Assembly: GCF_003034845.1 (NCBI RefSeq)
Contig: NZ_PZKC01000002.1
Location: forward strand, 1-64,000
Reading direction: 5' to 3'
DNA length: 64,000 nucleotides
DNA from: Pseudothauera lacus
Lineage (GTDB): Bacteria > Pseudomonadota > Gammaproteobacteria > Burkholderiales > Rhodocyclaceae
This document shows positions 12,969 to 22,705 of the stretch, in pieces (within the stretch, counting starts at the first letter, position 1; each line of letters begins with the position of its first letter). A program made the position numbers and the translations under genes. Below the pieces are notes generated by a model that saw only the letters and a list, made by a program, of their open reading frames with translations, was not told the origin of the DNA and ran no database searches.

Positions 12969-13925
12969 ATGTGGTTCAAGAATCTGCAGATCTACCGCCT
13001 TCCCGCGCCGTGGGCGATCACCCTCACCGAGCTTGACGATCAACTCGCACGCCGGCGTTTCCTGCCCTGCGGCAGCCAGGAAGCGGAATCGCGGGGGTGG
13101 ATCGCGCCGCTTGGCGGCGACGGTCCGCTGGTGCATTCCATCGGTGGGCAGTGGCTGATCGCGCTGGGCATCGAGCAGCGCCTGCTGCCGGCCTCGGTGG
13201 TGCGTCAGGTGGCCGACGAGCGTGCGGAGGAGATCGCCGCGCAGCAGGGTTACAAGCTCGGCCGCAAGCAGATGAAGGATCTGCGCGAGGCCGTGCAGCA
13301 GGAACTGATGCCGCGCGCCTTCACCCGTCGCCGCAAGATGTACGCGTGGATCGATCCGGAAGGCGGCTGGCTGGGCATCGATGCCCCCAGCCAGACCCGC
13401 GCCGAAGATCTGCTCGAAGTGCTGCGCCAGACCCTCGACACCCTGCCGCTGGCACTGGTGCGCACCGAGCGCAGCCCGGTGGCGGCGATGGCCGACTGGC
13501 TGGCAGGGGGCGAGGCGCCGGGCAACTTCACCATCGACCAGGACTGCGAGCTGCGCTCGGTCGCCGACGAGAAGGCCGCAGTGCGCTACGTGCGTCATGC
13601 GCTGGATGGTGACGACGTGCGCGCCCATCTGGTGGGCGGAAAACTGCCCACCCGCCTGGCACTGACCTTCGACGACCGCGTGAGCTTCGTGCTTACCGAA
13701 AAGACCGAAATCAAGCGCCTCGACTTTCTCGATGTGGTCAAGGAACAGATCGACGACAAGGAAACCGATGCGCAGGCGCTCTTCGATGCCGGTTTTGCGT
13801 TGATGACCGGCGAGCTGCGCCTGCTGCTGCCGGCGCTGGTCGAGGTGCTCGGCGGTGAGCTGAAGGCGGCGGTGGACACGCCGGCCACCGGCATGGCCGC
13901 GGCGGCGGGCGATCCGCCCTTCTGA
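12969..13925 (+). CDS. rdgC: Recombination-associated protein RdgC
   Basis: 318 residues, near the usual 300. It begins M-W-F-K-N-L-Q-I-Y-R-L at the second in-frame ATG, preceded by AGGA. RdgC forms a ring dimer around double-stranded DNA and restrains RecA loading; in Neisseria it affects pilin variation. The mid-protein segment Q-G-Y-K-L-G-R-K-Q-M-K is the conserved basic region. The gene ends at a strong palindromic terminator. Confidence 0.95.
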   Translation: MWFKNLQIYRLPAPWAITLTELDDQLARRRFLPCGSQEAESRGWIAPLGGDGPLVHSIGGQWLIALGIEQRLLPASVVRQVADERAEEIAAQQGYKLGRKQMKDLREAVQQELMPRAFTRRRKMYAWIDPEGGWLGIDAPSQTRAEDLLEVLRQTLDTLPLALVRTERSPVAAMADWLAGGEAPGNFTIDQDCELRSVADEKAAVRYVRHALDGDDVRAHLVGGKLPTRLALTFDDRVSFVLTEKTEIKRLDFLDVVKEQIDDKETDAQALFDAGFALMTGELRLLLPALVEVLGGELKAAVDTPATGMAAAAGDPPF

Positions 13926-13936
13926 GCGGCCTGTTT

Positions 13937-13966
13937 GCCGCGGGTATCGGCGCCGATACCCGCGGC
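13937..13966. terminator. Bidirectional palindromic terminator
   Basis: A perfect 30-base palindrome (15-base arms meeting at 13951/13952) between the convergent rdgC and aspartyl-protease genes. It would form a stem with a very tight loop; U tracts are weak. Confidence 0.7.
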
Positions 13967-13976
13967 AGCAGTGCGT

Positions 13977-14501
13977 TCAACTGCCGTGCGCGCGCAGGAT
14001 CAGCGTGTCGCCGCGCTGGTGGAATTCCAGGTGCTTGAGCACGCTCATGCCCAGCAGCACCTGGTCGTCGCGCATGCCGGGGTTGAGATGGCTGCGCACG
14101 TTGCGCGCCAGGAAGGGGCCGAGGCCGAGTTCGGCGATGGTGGTGGTGCGCACGGTGACCGCACCGTTGGCGGTCATCACCTGGGCAGCGGCACCCGGGC
14201 TGAGGCCCAGCGCGGGGCCCAGGTGGGCGGGCACTGAAACCTGGGTGGCGCCGGTGTCGAGCAGGAAGACCACCGGCTGGCCGTTGATGGTGCCCGGCGC
14301 GACGTAGTGGCCCATGCGGTTGCGCTGCAGGACCAGTTCTCCACTGCCGCCGGGCATTACCGCGAGGTCGCGGTTTGGGTTGTAGCGCCGTTCCAGCTGT
14401 TCGCTGAAGAACAGCCACAGCAGACCGAGGATGGCCAGCGCCGCCAGCCAGCTCATTGCCCGGCCGAGGCGGCGGGTGGGATCGGGTGGCGGCGCGTTCA
14501 T
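13977..14501 (-). CDS. Membrane-anchored retropepsin-like aspartyl protease (TIGR02281 type)
   Basis: 174 residues. One membrane segment at about 17-33 is followed by a periplasmic retropepsin-like domain with the active-site triplet D-T-G at 82-84 (D-T-G-A-T). Later N-G and L-L-G-M-S-V-L motifs are typical of clan AA single-domain proteases, which work as homodimers. Substrate unknown. It lies 16 bases downstream of prfC and is probably cotranscribed. Confidence 0.88.
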   Translation of the reverse strand: MNAPPPDPTRRLGRAMSWLAALAILGLLWLFFSEQLERRYNPNRDLAVMPGGSGELVLQRNRMGHYVAPGTINGQPVVFLLDTGATQVSVPAHLGPALGLSPGAAAQVMTANGAVTVRTTTIAELGLGPFLARNVRSHLNPGMRDDQVLLGMSVLKHLEFHQRGDTLILRAHGS

Positions 14502-14517
14502 TGGCGGTTGCTGCCGT

Positions 14518-16146
14518 TCAGCCCAGCACCTGGCCGTGCTCGCGGGTGGCGTGGAAGCCCACCTTGGGCCACTTTTCCATGGTCACCTCCAGGTTGTAGC
14601 GGCTGCTGGCCAGATACACCGGGTTGCCGTCCACGTCCTTGCCCAGGCGCATCACCTGTTCGCGCTCGAAATTACGCCGCGTCAGTTCGTCCGGGAAGGT
14701 CAGCCAGCGCGCGGTGTGGATGTCGGCGGATTCGAAGATCGCATCCACCTTGTACTCGTCCTTCAGGCGTTGCGCGACGACCTCGAACTGCAGCACGCCG
14801 ACCGCGCCCAGCAGCATGTTGCCGCCTTCCAGTTCAAAGACCTGGATCGCCCCTTCCTCGCCGAGTTCCTGCAGGCCCTTCTGCAGCTGCTTGGACTTCA
14901 GCGGGTCGCGCAGGCGCGCGGCGCGGAACAGTTCCGGGGAGAAGTAGGGGATGCCCTTGAAGCCGAGGTTTTCGCCCTCGGTGAGGGTATCGCCGATCTG
15001 CAGCTGGCCGTGGTTGTGGATGCCGATGATGTCGCCGGCCACGCCGTCGTCCATCAGCACACGTTCGTTGGCCATGAAGGTAAGCGCGTTGGCGAGCTTC
15101 ATCTCGCGCCCGGCACGCACGTGGCGTACCTTCATGCCGGCGCTGTAGCGTCCCGAACAGATGCGGAAAAAGGCGATGCGGTCGCGGTGCTTGGGATCCA
15201 TGTTGGCCTGGATCTTGAACACGAAGCCGGAGAATTTCTCTTCCGCCGGCTGCACCATGCGCGTGCCGGTCGAATTGACGGCTGCCTCGCGCGGCTGCGG
15301 CGGGGGCGCCCAGTCGATCAGCGCCTGGAGGATTTCCTGTACGCCGAAGTTGTTGATACCCGAACCGAAGAACACCGGACTTTGCTTGCCGGCAAGGAAT
15401 TCGCCGATCATGAAGGGGTTGGAGGCGCCCTGGATCAGCTCGACGTCATCGCGCAGCTGGCCGATCTCCATCGGGAACAGGGTATCGAGCTGGGCGTTGG
15501 CAATGCCCTTGATGACTTCCGCCTCGCTGCGCTTTTCCTCGCCGGCGGTGAAGCGCAGCACCTGGTCCTGCTGCAGGTGATAGACGCCGCGGAAGGCCTT
15601 GCCCATGCCCAGCGGCCAGGTCACCGGGGCGCACTGGATCTTCAGCACATCCTCGATCTCGGCGAGCAGGTCGAAAGGTTCGCGCACCTCGCGGTCGAGC
15701 TTGTTCACGAAGGTGATGATGGGCGTGTCGCGCAGGCGGCACACGTCAAGCAGCTTGATGGTCTGCGCTTCCACGCCCTTGGCGGCGTCGATCACCATCA
15801 CCGCGGCATCGACCGCGGTGAGCACGCGGTAGGTGTCTTCGGAGAAGTCCTCGTGGCCGGGGGTGTCGAGCAGGTTGATGGTGTGGCCCTGGTAGTCGAA
15901 CTGCATCACCGAGCTGGTCACCGAGATGCCGCGCTGCTTTTCCACTTCCATCCAGTCCGAGGTGGCGTGGCGCGCGCTCTTGCGCGCCTTGACGGTGCCG
16001 GCAAGCTGGATGGCGCCGCCGAACAGCAGCAGCTTCTCGGTCAGCGTGGTCTTGCCGGCGTCGGGGTGGGAAATGATGGCGAAGGTGCGGCGCTTGGCGA
16101 CGTCGCGCATCAGCTCGGGCGGATAGGGGGTGTGGGTGTCGGTCAT
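14518..16146 (-). CDS. prfC: Peptide chain release factor 3
   Basis: 542 residues. The GTPase domain has H-P-D-A-G-K-T-T (27-34), D-T-P-G-H-E-D (94-100) and N-K-L-D (148-151), followed by domains II and III in RF3 rather than EF-G order. RF3 speeds recycling of RF1 and RF2 from the ribosome after peptide release. Full length with no internal break; upstream of the aspartyl-protease gene in the same direction. Confidence 0.97.
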   Translation of the reverse strand: MTDTHTPYPPELMRDVAKRRTFAIISHPDAGKTTLTEKLLLFGGAIQLAGTVKARKSARHATSDWMEVEKQRGISVTSSVMQFDYQGHTINLLDTPGHEDFSEDTYRVLTAVDAAVMVIDAAKGVEAQTIKLLDVCRLRDTPIITFVNKLDREVREPFDLLAEIEDVLKIQCAPVTWPLGMGKAFRGVYHLQQDQVLRFTAGEEKRSEAEVIKGIANAQLDTLFPMEIGQLRDDVELIQGASNPFMIGEFLAGKQSPVFFGSGINNFGVQEILQALIDWAPPPQPREAAVNSTGTRMVQPAEEKFSGFVFKIQANMDPKHRDRIAFFRICSGRYSAGMKVRHVRAGREMKLANALTFMANERVLMDDGVAGDIIGIHNHGQLQIGDTLTEGENLGFKGIPYFSPELFRAARLRDPLKSKQLQKGLQELGEEGAIQVFELEGGNMLLGAVGVLQFEVVAQRLKDEYKVDAIFESADIHTARWLTFPDELTRRNFEREQVMRLGKDVDGNPVYLASSRYNLEVTMEKWPKVGFHATREHGQVLG

Positions 16147-16341
16147 GAGGGCGCAGGAAAAGCGAAACCGCCGGCCGCAGGCGGGGCGCTTGCGGTCAGG
16201 CGGTGCGAAAGGGGCGATTTTATCAGGAAATCATGGGATTAAAGCCGCTGGCGGCTGCGCGCTGGTGACATCCCGCATTGCCGGCGGTCCACCAGCGGGC
16301 GTACAGTCGGCGTTTCTGTTGCACCGCAATAGCGTGCCACG

Positions 16342-17295
16342 ATGTCCGACTTCCTCAACATCCTTGCCTTCTCCTTTTCGGTCACCGGACCGATCTTCGT
16401 CATCCTGGCGCTGGGCGTGGTGCTGCTGCGCACCGGCATGCTTACCGATGCCTTCGTCGACGCCGGCTCGCGGCTGGTGTTCAACATCGCCCTGCCGGCG
16501 CTGCTGTTCATCAGCATCAGCCAGACCCGTATCGAGGAGACCGCCAACTTCGCCCTCGTCGGCTTCGGCCTCGGCGCCACGCTGGCGGCTTTCGTGGTCC
16601 TCGAATGGGTGGCGAAGCTGTTCGTGCAGCCCGAACGCGACCGCGGCGTGGTGGTGCAGGGCGCGTTCCGCTCCAACATGGGCATCGTCGGCCTGGCCTA
16701 CTGCGTGAATGCCTACGGCGAGGCCGGGCTGGTGGCCGCCTCGCTGTATCTCGGCCTGGTCACCATCCTCTTCAACATACTCTCGGTGATCACCCTGCAG
16801 CGCTCGCTGCATCGCGGCGGTGGCGGCCTCGGGCGGATGGCGAAGGGCATCGCCACCAATCCGCTGATCATCGGCATCGTCGCCGGTCTGGCGGTGTCGT
16901 GGACCGGCCTGCCCTTGCCGCAGATTGCCCTCAAGTCCGGGCAGTACTTCGCCGATCTGACCCTGCCGCTGGCGCTGCTGTGTACCGGCGCTTCGCTCAA
17001 CTTCCGCAGCCTGCGCGACGAGATGGGCAGCACGGTGTTTGCCAGCGCCGCCAAGCTGGTGGCGATTCCGCTGCTCTTCGTAAGTGGCGGGGTGGCGCTG
17101 GGGTTCCGCGGCATCGAGCTGGGCGTGCTGCTGTTGATGTCCTCGGCGCCCACCGCGGCGGCGAGCTATGTGATGGTGCGCGCGATGGGTGGCAATGCGC
17201 CGCTGGCGGCCAACATCATCGCCCTCACCACGCTGGGTTCGCTGCTCACCACCAGCGCCGGTATTACCCTGCTGCGCGCACTGGAGCTGATGTAA
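16342..17295 (+). CDS. AEC-family transporter (auxin efflux carrier-like)
   Basis: 317 residues with about ten hydrophobic helices in two halves, each with the unwound small-residue segment typical of the AEC family. Bacterial AEC members (for example MdcF) move malonate, malate or related anions; substrate here not identifiable. The gene starts 195 bases from the divergent prfC. An ornithine-cyclodeaminase-family gene follows after nine bases, so the pair is probably an operon. Confidence 0.87.
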   Translation: MSDFLNILAFSFSVTGPIFVILALGVVLLRTGMLTDAFVDAGSRLVFNIALPALLFISISQTRIEETANFALVGFGLGATLAAFVVLEWVAKLFVQPERDRGVVVQGAFRSNMGIVGLAYCVNAYGEAGLVAASLYLGLVTILFNILSVITLQRSLHRGGGGLGRMAKGIATNPLIIGIVAGLAVSWTGLPLPQIALKSGQYFADLTLPLALLCTGASLNFRSLRDEMGSTVFASAAKLVAIPLLFVSGGVALGFRGIELGVLLLMSSAPTAAASYVMVRAMGGNAPLAANIIALTTLGSLLTTSAGITLLRALELM

Positions 17296-17304
17296 GGCGA
17301 TAAG

Positions 17305-18240
17305 ATGGACGCTTTGCCGCCCCCAAGTACCATGGCCGATACCCTGCTCTCCGCCGCCGCGACCGCCGCCCGCCTGCCCTATCCCGAACTCGCCGCGGAG
17401 ATTGCCGCGCTGCTCGCCGATGACACGGTGGTGGTGCCGCCCCGCCTGGTGCAGCCGCTGCCCGGCGGTGGCAGCCTGTTCGTGATGCCGGCGCACGATG
17501 CGACGGTGGCGATCACCAAGCTGATCACCTTTACGCCGGCCAATGCCGGCAGTGCGCGGGCGACCATACAGGGTGACGTGGTGGTGTTCGACATTGCCAC
17601 CGGCACGCGCCGGCTGGTGCTCGATGGCCCGACGGTGACGGCGCGGCGCACGGCGGCGGTGTCGCTGCTGGCCGCCCAGCGTCTGGCGCCGCGGCCCGAT
17701 GGTGCGCTGCTGATCGTCGGTGCGGGGGTGCAGGGGCGGGCGCACCTGGAAGCCTTTGCCGCCGGACTGGGGGTGAAGGAGGCGTGGATCTGCTCGCGCA
17801 GCGCCGCCAGTGCGCAGGGGCTCGCCGCCCATGCGCGCAGCCTGGGGCTTGCCGCACGGGTGGTGGACGATCCTGCCGCGGCTCTGGCGCACTGCCCGCT
17901 GGTGGTCACCGCGACGCCAGCGAGCGCGGTGGTGCTCGATGCCGCGCCGCGTAGCGATGCCTTCATCGCCGCGGTCGGTGCGTTCACTCCGCGCATGGTG
18001 GAGCTGGGTGCGCAGATGTGCCGTGAGCTGCACGCCCGCGGCACCGTGGTGGTGGATACGGGCGATGCCGGACACGAAGCCGGCGATCTGCTGCAGGCCG
18101 GCATCGACGTTGCCGCCCTGCCCGCGCTCGCCGCGGTGCTCGCCGGCGAGCCGGTGCGTCCGCCGGGCCCGGTGCTGTTCAAGAGCTGCGGCTGGGCAGG
18201 CTGGGATCTGGCTGCCGCCCGCCTCGCGGTGCGCGGTTGA
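17305..18240 (+). CDS. Ornithine cyclodeaminase / mu-crystallin family imine reductase
   Basis: 311 residues. It has a Rossmann NAD(P) motif G-A-G-V-Q-G-R near 143-149 and the N-terminal substrate domain of the mu-crystallin family. Bacterial members of this subgroup reduce delta-1-pyrroline-2-carboxylate and delta-1-piperideine-2-carboxylate in proline, hydroxyproline or lysine metabolism; true ornithine cyclodeaminase is the alternative. ATG at 17305 lies behind AAGGCGATAAG; a second ATG at 17332 is possible. Coupled to the transporter upstream, which might move a related amino acid or keto acid. Confidence 0.83.
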   Translation: MDALPPPSTMADTLLSAAATAARLPYPELAAEIAALLADDTVVVPPRLVQPLPGGGSLFVMPAHDATVAITKLITFTPANAGSARATIQGDVVVFDIATGTRRLVLDGPTVTARRTAAVSLLAAQRLAPRPDGALLIVGAGVQGRAHLEAFAAGLGVKEAWICSRSAASAQGLAAHARSLGLAARVVDDPAAALAHCPLVVTATPASAVVLDAAPRSDAFIAAVGAFTPRMVELGAQMCRELHARGTVVVDTGDAGHEAGDLLQAGIDVAALPALAAVLAGEPVRPPGPVLFKSCGWAGWDLAAARLAVRG

Positions 18241-18249
18241 AGCCGTTGC

Positions 18250-20082
18250 TCAGGGCGGAAAGAGCACCGGCAGCAGTACCACGCAGATCACCATCACGAC
18301 GACGGTGAAGGGCACGCCGATGCGGACGAAATCGGTGAAGCGGTAGTGTCCGGGGCCGAGCACGAGGGTGTTCACCGGTGAGGACACCGGCGTCATGAAG
18401 GCTGCCGAGGCCGCCAGCGCCACCGTCATCGCAAAGGGATAAGGCGAGACGCCGAGCTGTTGCGCGAGAGCGATGCCGATGGGGGCCATCAGCACGGCGG
18501 TGGCGGTGTTGGAGATGAACAGGCCGACCACCGCGGTGAGGGCGAAGAGCATCGCCATCACCACGCGCGGCGAAGCCTCGCCGGTTAGGCCGAGCAGGGA
18601 GGAGACGATCAGGTCGATGCCGCCGGTCTTCTGCAGCGCGGTGGCGAAGGGCAGCATGCCGATGATGAGGATCAGGCTCTGCCAGTGGATGGCGCGGTAG
18701 GCGCTGTTGAGGTCGATGCAGCGCAGCGCGCCCATCAGCAGGCAGCCGATCAGTGCGGCGATGACGTTGGGCAGGGCGCCGCTGACCATCAGCCCAACGG
18801 TGACGGCAAGCGCCAGCAGGGCCAGCGGTGCGCGGCTGGCTGCCGGCGCAGCCTCGTCGATCTCTGCCGGCAGGCTGAGAACGAGGAAGTTCTGCGGCTG
18901 GGTGTGGAGCAGGCGGATGGCCTTCCAGGTGCCGGCGATCAGCAGGGTGTCGCCCATCTTCAGTTTTTCGTTGAGCAGCCCTTCTTCCAGTGGCTGGCCG
19001 TTGCGCCGCAGGCCCATCACGTTGATGCCGCGCTGCGAGCGCATGCGCAGTTCGAGGATGGAGTGACCGATAAGCGTGGAGCCCGGCGGCAGCGTGACTT
19101 CGGCCAGCCCCAGCTCGCGCGACATGTCGGTGAAGTAGTCGTTGCGGAAGACACGGTCCTGCAGACGCATGTCGGCGATGAAGCGCTCGATGCCCGCTTC
19201 GGCGCAGGAAAAATCCACCAGCAGGATGTCACCGGCGAGGATCTCGCGGTTCGCCGAAGTGCTCAGCATGACGCGGCCGAACTGGCGTTGGCGTTCGATG
19301 GCGATGACGTTGGCGCCGTGGCTGGCGCGCAACTGCAGCTCGCCAAGGGTGCGGCCGATCATTGGCGAACTCTGGGCGACCATCATGCGGCGCACCCGGC
19401 TGAGCAGGCGGTAATCCTCGGCCAGTTCGCGCAGCCGGCGGCGGCGCTGGTTGCGCTCCGGCTGCGCTTCGGGCTTGTCGGCCAGCCAGCGGCGCGCGAA
19501 CAGCATGTAGAGCACGCCGGCGGCGAGCACCACGATGCCGGCGGGAGTGAAGTCGAAGAAGGCGAAGCCGTCGTAGCCGGCGCGCTCCAGTTCGCTGCTG
19601 ACCACCAGGTTGGGCGGAGTGCCGACCAGCGTGAGCATGCCCGACATCAGTGCGGCGAAGGCCAGCGGCATCATCAGGCGCGCCGGACTGGCGCCGATGC
19701 GGCGGGCGATGCTGAGCGCCACCGGGATGAAGATCGCCACCACACCGGTCGAGCTCATCACCGAACCGAGGCCGGCCACCGCCAGCATCAGCAGCACCAG
19801 CAGGCGGGTCTCGCTGCGCCCGGCGGTGCGCACCAGCCAGTCGCCGACGCGGTAGGCGACGCCGGTGCGCACCAGGCCTTCGCCGATGATGAAAAAGGCC
19901 GCGATCATGATCACGCTCGGTTCGCTGAAGCCGGCCAGCGCCTCATGCACCTCCAGCGTGCCGCTGACCACCAGGGCGAGCATGGCGCTCAGCGCCACCA
20001 CGTCCATGCGCGGACGGTTGGCGATGAAGGCCGCAACACAGGCCCCGAGCAGGACGAAGACCCACAGCATTTCAAGATTCAT
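18250..20082 (-). CDS. SLC13/DASS-type permease with two TrkA-C domains
   Basis: 610 residues. The N-terminal block of helices (about 1-200) and C-terminal block (about 400-610) carry the DASS repeats, including S-S-T-G-V-V-A and S-N-T-A-T-A-V segments that form the Na+/anion site. Between them is a cytoplasmic part with two RCK_C (TrkA-C) ligand-binding domains (about 220-390). Homologues transport sulfate or dicarboxylates. Convergent with the reductase gene, ten bases apart. Confidence 0.9.
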   Translation of the reverse strand: MNLEMLWVFVLLGACVAAFIANRPRMDVVALSAMLALVVSGTLEVHEALAGFSEPSVIMIAAFFIIGEGLVRTGVAYRVGDWLVRTAGRSETRLLVLLMLAVAGLGSVMSSTGVVAIFIPVALSIARRIGASPARLMMPLAFAALMSGMLTLVGTPPNLVVSSELERAGYDGFAFFDFTPAGIVVLAAGVLYMLFARRWLADKPEAQPERNQRRRRLRELAEDYRLLSRVRRMMVAQSSPMIGRTLGELQLRASHGANVIAIERQRQFGRVMLSTSANREILAGDILLVDFSCAEAGIERFIADMRLQDRVFRNDYFTDMSRELGLAEVTLPPGSTLIGHSILELRMRSQRGINVMGLRRNGQPLEEGLLNEKLKMGDTLLIAGTWKAIRLLHTQPQNFLVLSLPAEIDEAAPAASRAPLALLALAVTVGLMVSGALPNVIAALIGCLLMGALRCIDLNSAYRAIHWQSLILIIGMLPFATALQKTGGIDLIVSSLLGLTGEASPRVVMAMLFALTAVVGLFISNTATAVLMAPIGIALAQQLGVSPYPFAMTVALAASAAFMTPVSSPVNTLVLGPGHYRFTDFVRIGVPFTVVVMVICVVLLPVLFPP

Positions 20083-20252
20083 GTCAGGTGTGTTGCAAAG
20101 AATGTGCGGCAGGAATGGGTGACGGCGGGTATGTTAACGAGTGCACGGCCGCCGGCGCGGGAATCTTTCCGCACCGGCGGCATCACACAGCTTTCCCGGC
20201 CGCGCCGCTGTCCTGCCTGATCGACGGGCGCGCCCCCGCACAAGGATTTGTC

Positions 20253-20588
20253 ATGCCGTCGAGATACCGTCAGTCGCCGCCCTTTGCGCGCATCCCGCTG
20301 CAGGCCGGCGCCCCGCTCAGTCCGTGGAAGAAGCTTGCCGCCGTGCTCGTCGGCGGGGCGATGTTCGTGCTCGCGCTGATGTTCTCGGTGGTGCTGTTCG
20401 CCGTCGTGCTTACTGTCGGCGTGGTGGCGTGGGCCTGGCTGTGGTGGAAGACCCGCGCGGTGCGCCGGCAGATGCGTGCCGCCGCTGCCAGTGCGCCGCC
20501 GCCGGGAGCGCGCCCGGGCGGCGGGCTGGTGATCGAGGGTGAGGTGATCCGCGAGGTGCGTGAAGAAGACGCCGCGCCGCCGCGCTGA
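20253..20588 (+). CDS. Small membrane protein of unknown function
   Basis: 111 residues from ATG at 20253 with AAGGA upstream. A long hydrophobic stretch at about 26-65 can form one or two helices, followed by a basic segment (K-T-R-A-V-R-R-Q) and a polar tail ending in an acidic I-E-G-E-V-I-R-E motif. No family recognised with certainty. It lies 14 bases before another membrane protein gene, and the two are probably cotranscribed. Confidence 0.7.
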   Translation: MPSRYRQSPPFARIPLQAGAPLSPWKKLAAVLVGGAMFVLALMFSVVLFAVVLTVGVVAWAWLWWKTRAVRRQMRAAAASAPPPGARPGGGLVIEGEVIREVREEDAAPPR

Positions 20589-20602
20589 CCCGCCCGCAAG
20601 CG

Positions 20603-21409
20603 ATGGCCATCGCCACCCCCCTGTCTGCCCGCCGCGTCGCCCTCGTCGCCGCACTGCTTGCGCTCGCCGCGCTGGCCTGGCTGAAGCCGCTCGACCAGCT
20701 CGCCGAGCGCTACGCCGAAGCCGGAATGAAGCGTGCAGTGGCCAGCTTTGCCACCGCGCGGGCGCTCAACGCGGTGATTTCGGTGGTGCAGGGCACCGAG
20801 GTGAGCGGCAGCCTGGTGGTCGGCATCACGCTGACCCCCGGGCAGGTGCTGGATCCGCTCAACCAGCTCGTCGAACAGTTTTCCACGCTCATGCTGGCCG
20901 CCAGCGTGGCCTTCGGCATGCAGTTGCTGCTGATGAAGATCGGCGCCTCGTGGGCCATCAGCCTCGTCCTCAGTGCCGCTGCGGCATGGCTGGCGTGGCT
21001 GGTACTGTGCGCCCGGCCGCCGCCGCGCTGGCTGCTGCGCGGCTTCGTCGCCCTGCTGCTGGTGCGCTTCATCGTGCCGCTGGCCTCGCTCGGCAGCGAA
21101 GCCGCCTATCACCTTTTCATGGCTGACGAATACCAGGCCCGCCAGGCCAGTCTGGAGCAGGTCGACCAGGGCCTGCTCAGCGTGCAGGGCAGCGAAGGCA
21201 GCGGCGGGGTGTGGGAACTGGGCCGCCAGGTCGACCGCCTGAAGGGTGCCATCGCGCAGCTCAAGGACACCGCCGACCGCATCGTCGACGACGTCGTGCG
21301 CATCATCGTCGTCTTCGTGCTGCAGACCCTGGTGCTGCCGCTGCTGGTGATGTGGGTGCTGCTCAGGGTTGGCCGAGGGCTGGTGACGGCAGGGGGCGAA
21401 TGGCGCTGA
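20603..21409 (+). CDS. Multi-helix membrane protein of unknown function
   Basis: 268 residues. Helices are visible at about 8-27, 93-110, 113-137, 145-165 and 232-255. A loop of about 55 residues before the last helix is predicted alpha-helical and polar, with heptad-like spacing (V-D-R-L-K-G-A-I-A-Q-L-K). I do not recognise the family. Follows the 111-residue membrane protein by 14 bases, as a likely two-gene unit. Confidence 0.72.
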   Translation: MAIATPLSARRVALVAALLALAALAWLKPLDQLAERYAEAGMKRAVASFATARALNAVISVVQGTEVSGSLVVGITLTPGQVLDPLNQLVEQFSTLMLAASVAFGMQLLLMKIGASWAISLVLSAAAAWLAWLVLCARPPPRWLLRGFVALLLVRFIVPLASLGSEAAYHLFMADEYQARQASLEQVDQGLLSVQGSEGSGGVWELGRQVDRLKGAIAQLKDTADRIVDDVVRIIVVFVLQTLVLPLLVMWVLLRVGRGLVTAGGEWR

Positions 21410-21436
21410 AACCGCGCCGGTGATCCGTATTGCCGC

Positions 21437-22327
21437 CTACAGCCCGCGCAGCCAGGCCGGGCGCAGCGCCGCCCCTTCCGGGCGCTCGATGGCCGCACGC
21501 ACCTCGGCAAGCAGGCGCGCCTTGTCCGCCCCCAGCGTGCCCTTGAGCACCAGCCAGTTCGATGCGTGGTCGGAACGGAACACCGTGCGGCGCAGTTCCA
21601 GCGCCGCAAGGAAGCGTTCCATCTCGACGAACAGGCCGTGCTGGTCGAGCGCCTGCCATTCTGGCCAAGCCTCCATGAAGCGCCGGCCGTGGTCGTGCAG
21701 GGTAACTACCAGAGTGGACAGGTACTCAGGCTGGGTGGCGTTGGCCAGCCGCGCCGAGTTGTCGGCGTGCTGCGCACTCAGCGCCTGCCCGCCGAGGCCG
21801 TTGAGGATCATCACCGAACGCGCGATGCCGGCCTCGCCCAGCTTGTCGAGCGCGCTGCGCGTGGTCTCGAAGCTCTCGCCCTTGTTCACCCGCGCGAGCA
21901 CCTCGTCGTCGCCGGACTCCGCGCCCAGATAGGCGAGCTTGAGCCCGGCCTCGGCCAGCGTGCGCAGCTCGGCCACGCTCTTCTTCGCCAGATTGCGCGC
22001 CAGGCAGTAGCTCGACACCCGATGCACCGCCGGCAGATGGGTGCGGATCGCTTCCAGATAGACCAGCAGGCGGCGGGTGGGCAGCACCAGCGCATCGCCG
22101 TCGGCAAGAAAGACGCGGCGCACCTGCGCGCCGTAGCGTTCGCCGGTACGACGGATCGATTCCAGCATCTCATCCTCGCCGCGCGCGCGAAAAGCCTTCT
22201 GCGCTGCGGTGTACATCTCGCAGAAGGAGCACTTGTTCCACGAGCAGCCATCGGTGACCGGCAGGATCAGCGACTCGGCCTCGCTGGGCGGGCGGAAGAC
22301 GGGTTCGACGTAGCGGATGGGGAGCAT
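21437..22327 (-). CDS. Radical SAM protein with a CX4CX2C cluster motif
   Basis: 296 residues. The iron-sulfur motif is C-S-W-N-K-C-S-F-C at 28-36, with four residues between the first two cysteines instead of the usual three. A glycine-rich SAM-binding stretch (Y-L-G-A-E-S-G) follows near 145. No extra cluster or B12 domain is present. The Elp3/MiaB-like radical SAM fold is evident but the reaction is unknown. It stands alone, convergent with the unknown membrane gene pair and divergent from the defence remnant. Confidence 0.85.
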   Translation of the reverse strand: MLPIRYVEPVFRPPSEAESLILPVTDGCSWNKCSFCEMYTAAQKAFRARGEDEMLESIRRTGERYGAQVRRVFLADGDALVLPTRRLLVYLEAIRTHLPAVHRVSSYCLARNLAKKSVAELRTLAEAGLKLAYLGAESGDDEVLARVNKGESFETTRSALDKLGEAGIARSVMILNGLGGQALSAQHADNSARLANATQPEYLSTLVVTLHDHGRRFMEAWPEWQALDQHGLFVEMERFLAALELRRTVFRSDHASNWLVLKGTLGADKARLLAEVRAAIERPEGAALRPAWLRGL

Positions 22328-22459
22328 GAGGTTTGCGCTTGACGGGCCTTGCAGCGGTCGTTGAAGGGCGGTGGCCAGTATACGACGCAGCGCAGACGCG
22401 CGCGTTTCACGCCGCAGGCCAGCGTGCTATCTTCCGATGACACATGGCTGGTGTGCTCA

Positions 22460-22702
22460 ATGAACAAGAAGAACCTCTCCGAACGCGACATCTGCACCAG
22501 ATACGTCACCCCGGCACTGAGTGCCGCCGGTTGGGATGTGCACACCCAGGTGAGTGAAGAGGCCCACCTCTCCGAACAACACCGCATCCTCGCCAGGGGC
22601 GATGAACTGATGGCGCTGTGTGACCGCCTGCAGATCGACCTCGCCGCCGCCCGCGCCCACCTGGCCGACACGCTGGTGCAGGCGGCGCTGGAGGCGGCCT
22701 GA
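22460..22702 (+). pseudogene. In-frame HsdR-HsdS fusion scar of a type I restriction-modification system
   Basis: An 80-residue ORF made of two unrelated ends. Residues 1-37 match the start of type I restriction subunit HsdR (M-N-K-K-N-L-S-E-R-D-I-C-T and A-G-W-D-V-H-T-Q). Residues from about 38 match the C-terminal coiled coil of specificity subunit HsdS (S-E-Q-H-R-I-L-A and D-E-L-M-A-L-C-D-R-L). The simplest reading is one deletion from early hsdR to late hsdS that removed the nuclease, methylase and target-recognition parts but kept the frame. It ends three bases before darT. It cannot restrict or methylate; a retained small protein is possible. Confidence 0.82.
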
Positions 22703-22705
22703 GCC

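Noticed and set aside
22349-22459. Upstream extension of the HsdR-HsdS scar ORF
   Set aside because: Lacks family similarity; HsdR proteins begin at the M-N-K-K-N-L motif at 22460.
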